Shown: positions 60,217-64,000 of the stretch, piece by piece
How positions within the stretch are numbered: the first letter of the stretch is position 1
Layout: the number at the start of each line of letters is the position of its first letter
From: Phoronis australis
Taxonomy: Eukaryota > Phoronida > Phoronidae
DNA length: 64,000 nt
Direction of reading: 5' to 3'
Assembly: GCA_002633005.1 (NCBI GenBank)
Contig: NMRA01000004.1
Location: forward strand, 2,213,935-2,277,934
Notes under the pieces: generated by a model
Told to the model about the DNA's origin: nothing
Seen by the model: the letters and a program-made list of their open reading frames with translations, nothing else
The model's database searches: none
Position numbers and translations under genes: made by a program

Positions 60217-61159
60217 GTACACTGTACTGTATTTTTGTTAATTAGGGCACTGTGACTACCTCAGATAACACATTGATTCCCAAAATTTAGGCAAATTCGT
60301 CTTTCGATGGATGACCATTCATGTACCTTTTCCGGCGAACCTGTAACTACAATGTAAATATCCGGAGACACTGAAGTTACGTGTACAGTAACTTCTTATT
60401 AGGTTCTCTGCAGAAAACACTTAATGGAACAGTAGCAATGTTGTTTAAAAGGTTGACTGTGACGACTGTAAGGAATTCTATATCGGACTCACTCACAGTG
60501 ATTGAACATGAATTTTTTTATTTGTGGGGCGATCGTCCGTTTTTTCACTTTGATCAGTACCCTAAACATGCGCTTTGGTTTACGAAAAAATATCTCATCC
60601 AATACACATCTCGTCAAGACAATGCAATACATGACGACGCTATAAACCCTTGATTTGATGGGGAGTTTGTTGGATACCCGGAGGTGAATAGCGCACGCTT
60701 ACTCGTCAACCGTTCAAAACATGTTTGTGTAAGTGTTGCCTAATAAAACGTACATTGTATCCCAGTCGCCAGGATCTATTTTTATTCGAGATCGAACACT
60801 AAATTATATCCAACATTCTTCGTTAGGTTCAAATTTCATACGAACTCAAGGTAAGTGCCTCTGATGCTGCGCTCGAGTATGTCAGGCTTTAGGTGACAAA
60901 AATAATTTTGTTGTACAATTGCGGAATTTCAGAACATTTTTTGTAAACATTGGGGGTATTGTTCGATTGTCTGGAAAAGCTGTACCCTCTGCTCCCTGCA
61001 TACCTTAATAATAAAGAAAATATGAGGATATGTCTGGGTATCTCCACAGGAACACAGAGGCGTAATATTATTAAAATTATGTAGAAAATATATCTGAAAC
61101 TAAATAAGGCGATCCAGATCCTCCCAAGGATACTATTGTTTCATGAAATGAAGAATACA

Positions 61160-61203
61160 AATCGGTAAATAAAACAACATTCTTGTTGTTTTATTTACCG
61201 ATT
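61160..61203. repeat. Perfect hairpin, 20-bp arms, 4-nt loop
   Basis: AATCGGTAAATAAAACAACA, loop TTCT, then the exact complement. One arm includes AATAAA-type sequence on each strand. No ORF around it. Confidence 0.9.
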
Positions 61204-62439
61204 AAAATTATGTCTAATTTTTTGTTGTTTAGGAATAGACGGCATCTTGATCTGTATAGGGTTATTTTATGGTTGCGAATAAGTTGAATGATGTCAATGA
61301 GACTGACAAGTCTTGAGTAGTGGTATGCATTTTAAGCCACATATACTCGAGTACAGAATAATAAATAATTGTGACGAGATCGCATGAAAGCAAAACAGAA
61401 AGTGACACAGATACATGTATATATCCAGGTTCGATTTCGAGAATCCGGACACAGCTCTGCTGTTTGATTTGATGGTGTTCCCTTAATGTGTTTGAGCAGG
61501 GAAGCATGACACCAGCAACGCATACATGTGCATCCGCCTAACACATCCTGTGTATTTAAAAGGCATTTATGACAATTAAATGAACAAACAGTGTAATTGC
61601 TTCTTCCGATGAACAAGAAAACCCATATACACATGTAGATGTATACTGTACATTATTTGACATCGCCTTGCATGAGTGCATGTTTGACGCCCCTGTTTGT
61701 TAATTCAACTTGTAATTGTTCGGGCAAATAAATACACGCCTCTTACTATACATAATTGATTTCGGATTCATAAAACAACGGTGTTATCGAAATTGCCCAC
61801 TTAAACAAACAATGCTAACGACGTATTGATTACCGAATTAACTACTTTGTATAGACAAACACTTAGAATGTCATGGGTTCAAGTTTACAGGTACAATGAA
61901 TTTGAAGGTAAGAGATAATTTATTAAGAGTGATGATGCATTTTTCCTTGTATAAGGGGCAAAATTGAAGTTAAATTAGGCAACTTAAAATCGTAAAATCG
62001 GTCCGTTGCCGTCACAGAATTGTTTTCCTGGTAGCATCTAGAGCGACAGGTGACGCGTGCATGCGCCATTTTTAAAACAGCAAATTAAGGGTTAGACAAC
62101 CCAGTAAACTCTCTTCGAGACACTGACATGTTCGATGTTCTTGTTAGTAACGGATATTTGATTACATGTATATCACGGCAATGAATATGATGAGATAAAT
62201 GAGAATAAAAGACTCTATGAATTTCGTGTTTTGACAGCTAAACAAGGGGAAATGCAAATTTAATTTAATAGTTTACAGCAAGCAACATTTGTCTACTATA
62301 ACAATTCAGTCACTTTATGGTTCACGTTGCCGTGGATACGGCGTTGCCGTGGATACGGCACGCATTCTCGTCCACTTGCGTGCAGATAGTGTTAGAGTAC
62401 TAGTTGCCTTATGGAACGCACCATCATAAGTTATCTGAC

Positions 62440-62639
62440 CTCTGGTATTGTTGGAAAGAGTGAAGAGCTAAAGTAAACTTCATTACTGCACATATCTTCA
62501 AAGCAATCACAGAGCAGAACCAAAGGAGTTTTCTTGGCTTCGTCATGAAATATTTTCAGTCTTAAAACAGGTTTCATTGAATTCAGTAGTTTTTTAATTC
62601 CGAATCCATCTAAAACGTCAGCGCCTATGTTTTTCAAAT
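62440..62639 (-). CDS. Candidate coding exon, minus strand
   Basis: Open for 66 codons between an acceptor (GAGCAG) and a donor-like GTCAGA; includes LKNIGADVLDGFGIKKLLN and LVLLCDCFEDMCSNEV. It could be an upstream exon of the TOG gene, but its phase-0 end does not fit directly to the exon at 58861, which needs phase 1. I recognise no domain. Confidence 0.25.
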
Positions 62640-62822
62640 CTGCTCATGAAATGTTGGTTTGAACTAATTTACTGTACGGAGGCTCTTCAATTGTTGTGTT
62701 TCTGCGCTAAGATCGGGGTCATGAGTAAACAAGAATCTGAGATTTTACCTGAAAATAAGAAGTTAGAATCTGTCGTATTTGAAACAATGGCTACACCATT
62801 GTGAACATTCTCTTTCTTTCAG

Positions 62823-64000
62823 AAACCAGTACAGTGCGTGGCAGTTTTACTAATTTTATTTGGCACCACCGTTCAGTATTGTGGTAAGTCATGTTTTTAA
62901 AGTGGAACTTTCTCGTTCATTCTTTATCTCAGTGATTTCTTGGTTAAATTAGAAACAGTTAGTTAGAAACAGACCAACTATCAAGTATGTGAATGTGAGA
63001 TAGATCGAAAATTGCCATATGTTTCTAAAAACGAATTTTGTGTTGAAAATGATCCTCCGTAACTCACTCAACCGTGTCTAGTACTTATCGTGGTGTGGTG
63101 TTGGGGAATGACACTGCATGGTGCGGGTTATGTGAGCCCCAATGCAGGTCATTAGTTCAGAGTTCACCTACTTGCATTTTTTCAAATTTACAGATTGTGC
63201 ATGAATATAACACCGATTTGTTTAACGTAGATGATGTTCAAATAACATTGCTGTTTAGTTTTCTATACATTACCATAGTTAGGAGCATTCGAATACATCT
63301 ACATGTACATGTATAAGACCAACACAGCTACATGTATTGGCTACTTTTCAATTGCTGTCAGTCACCTGCTCATTTCCTGTATGGCTTATGACCGAGACCT
63401 ATAAGCGTGTTGTTTACATAAGGACCGGTCAATTTGTTTGAATGATGTAGATTCAATGACAGTGTGTTTAAGGGCAGCCATACATGTATGCTAATACTAA
63501 GCTTGGCTGCTTAGTCTATTCTGTATTCACTTTAACCTACCGGTTAAAACAAATTAAAAAAAAATCATGAACTAGATACACTACATCTTTTCAGAGATTC
63601 CACCTGCTGCTCTATGGCCTTTAAACTCCTTCTATGAAGGTACTGACGTCAGCAGCCATGCCAATCACGCCTCTCTGGGAAGTGATGTTGGTTTTGCAAA
63701 AGGCATTGATGGCCTCGATAGAACAGCGGTAAGACTTCCTGGAACAAGCAGAAGCCGCATTACTATTCCAAGAAACGTCATACTGGATATAAAACACAGT
63801 CTTTCTTTTGCTACTTATATTTACTTACTGTCAAACGCTAACGGGGCCTCCATTCTACGTTACACAACAAACGGAAATGTCTTCCCAGGAATCGCCATTA
63901 AATGTTCCCAGTTTGCCATAGAAGCTCATTTTAGTGAAAGGAGCCCTGGTGGGCTTACTTCCGAACCTCGTGTTATTAAATCTGGTGCTTTTCTACAAAT
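62823..64000 (+). CDS. Secreted or membrane protein with LamG/ConA-like domain, 5' part
   Basis: Two exons are visible. 62823-62883 follows the acceptor TTCTTTCAG and encodes a hydrophobic signal-peptide core, VAVLLILFGTTVQYC. It ends in phase 1 and joins 63595-64000 in frame. That exon encodes ALWPLNSFYEGTDVS, a NHASLGSDVGFAKGIDGLD stretch, AVRLPGTSRSRITIP and LSFATYIYLLSNANG, the opening beta-strands of a LamG-type jelly roll (Laminin_G_3 / ConA-like lectin) as found in many invertebrate multidomain extracellular proteins. The domain is still open at the window edge. The initiator ATG lies in an upstream exon ending in phase 0, which I could not identify. Later domains are outside the window, so the protein cannot be named. 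Confidence 0.8.

Larger units (their letters stand above)
58862..62822. other. Region between the TOG gene exons and the LamG gene
   Basis: Probably contains unrecognised 5' exons of the TOG gene (-) and the first exon of the LamG gene (+). I could fix neither. Contains a 44-base hairpin at 61160 and a 17-bp tandem duplication at ~62324 (GTTGCCGTGGATACGGC). Confidence 0.4.

Overview
This is a 64 kb window of animal nuclear DNA. It is AT-rich, with GT-AG spliced genes, introns of hundreds to thousands of bases, many degenerate transposons and one 797-base assembly gap (9050-9846) beside poly-G runs. The gene content (Maelstrom, a TOG-domain axonemal protein, a phospholipid scramblase, a LamG-type secreted protein), the intron-rich structure and the many short ACATGTAC-type palindromes fit a marine invertebrate, most likely a deuterostome such as an amphioxus, hemichordate or echinoderm. 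The sequence alone does not settle the species.

Layout. 1-10.6 kb holds no convincing host gene but a chain of mobile elements: two hAT-like MITEs, a ~3.1 kb element with long composite inverted repeats and a decayed ORF, and a 2.2 kb TTAA-flanked element carrying a frameshifted THAP domain (Kolobok-like). 10.7-31.1 kb is a complete Maelstrom (MAEL) gene on the + strand: 14 coding exons, 613 residues, then a 3'UTR intron and a poly(A) signal. Its introns hold a PIF/Harbinger-like MITE, tRNA-derived SINE candidates and several tandem repeats. 31.4-32.4 kb carries 56-bp and 42-bp tandem repeats. 33.2-41.5 kb is mitochondrial ribosomal protein L17 (MRPL17) on the - strand, four coding exons, 190 residues, invaded by foldback elements. 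46.15-47.0 kb is an intronless phospholipid scramblase (+). 51.1-52.7 kb holds a diverged ~350 bp repeat in which the motif GTAGTGTACGTACCCC recurs. 53.7-58.9 kb is the 3' half of a crescerin/TOGARAM-like TOG-domain gene (-). The window ends inside the 5' part of a + strand gene with a signal peptide and a LamG/ConA-like domain.

The genes do not form a pathway; they are an ordinary animal gene neighbourhood. MAEL belongs to piRNA-guided transposon silencing. Its predicted tail is much longer than the human one and carries five spaced tryptophans in P/Q-rich sequence before an RG-rich end. That tail and the GTACGTAC motif array are the two observations I would follow first.

Exon boundaries were chosen by reading frame, phase agreement across every junction and GT-AG signals. 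No database search was run.
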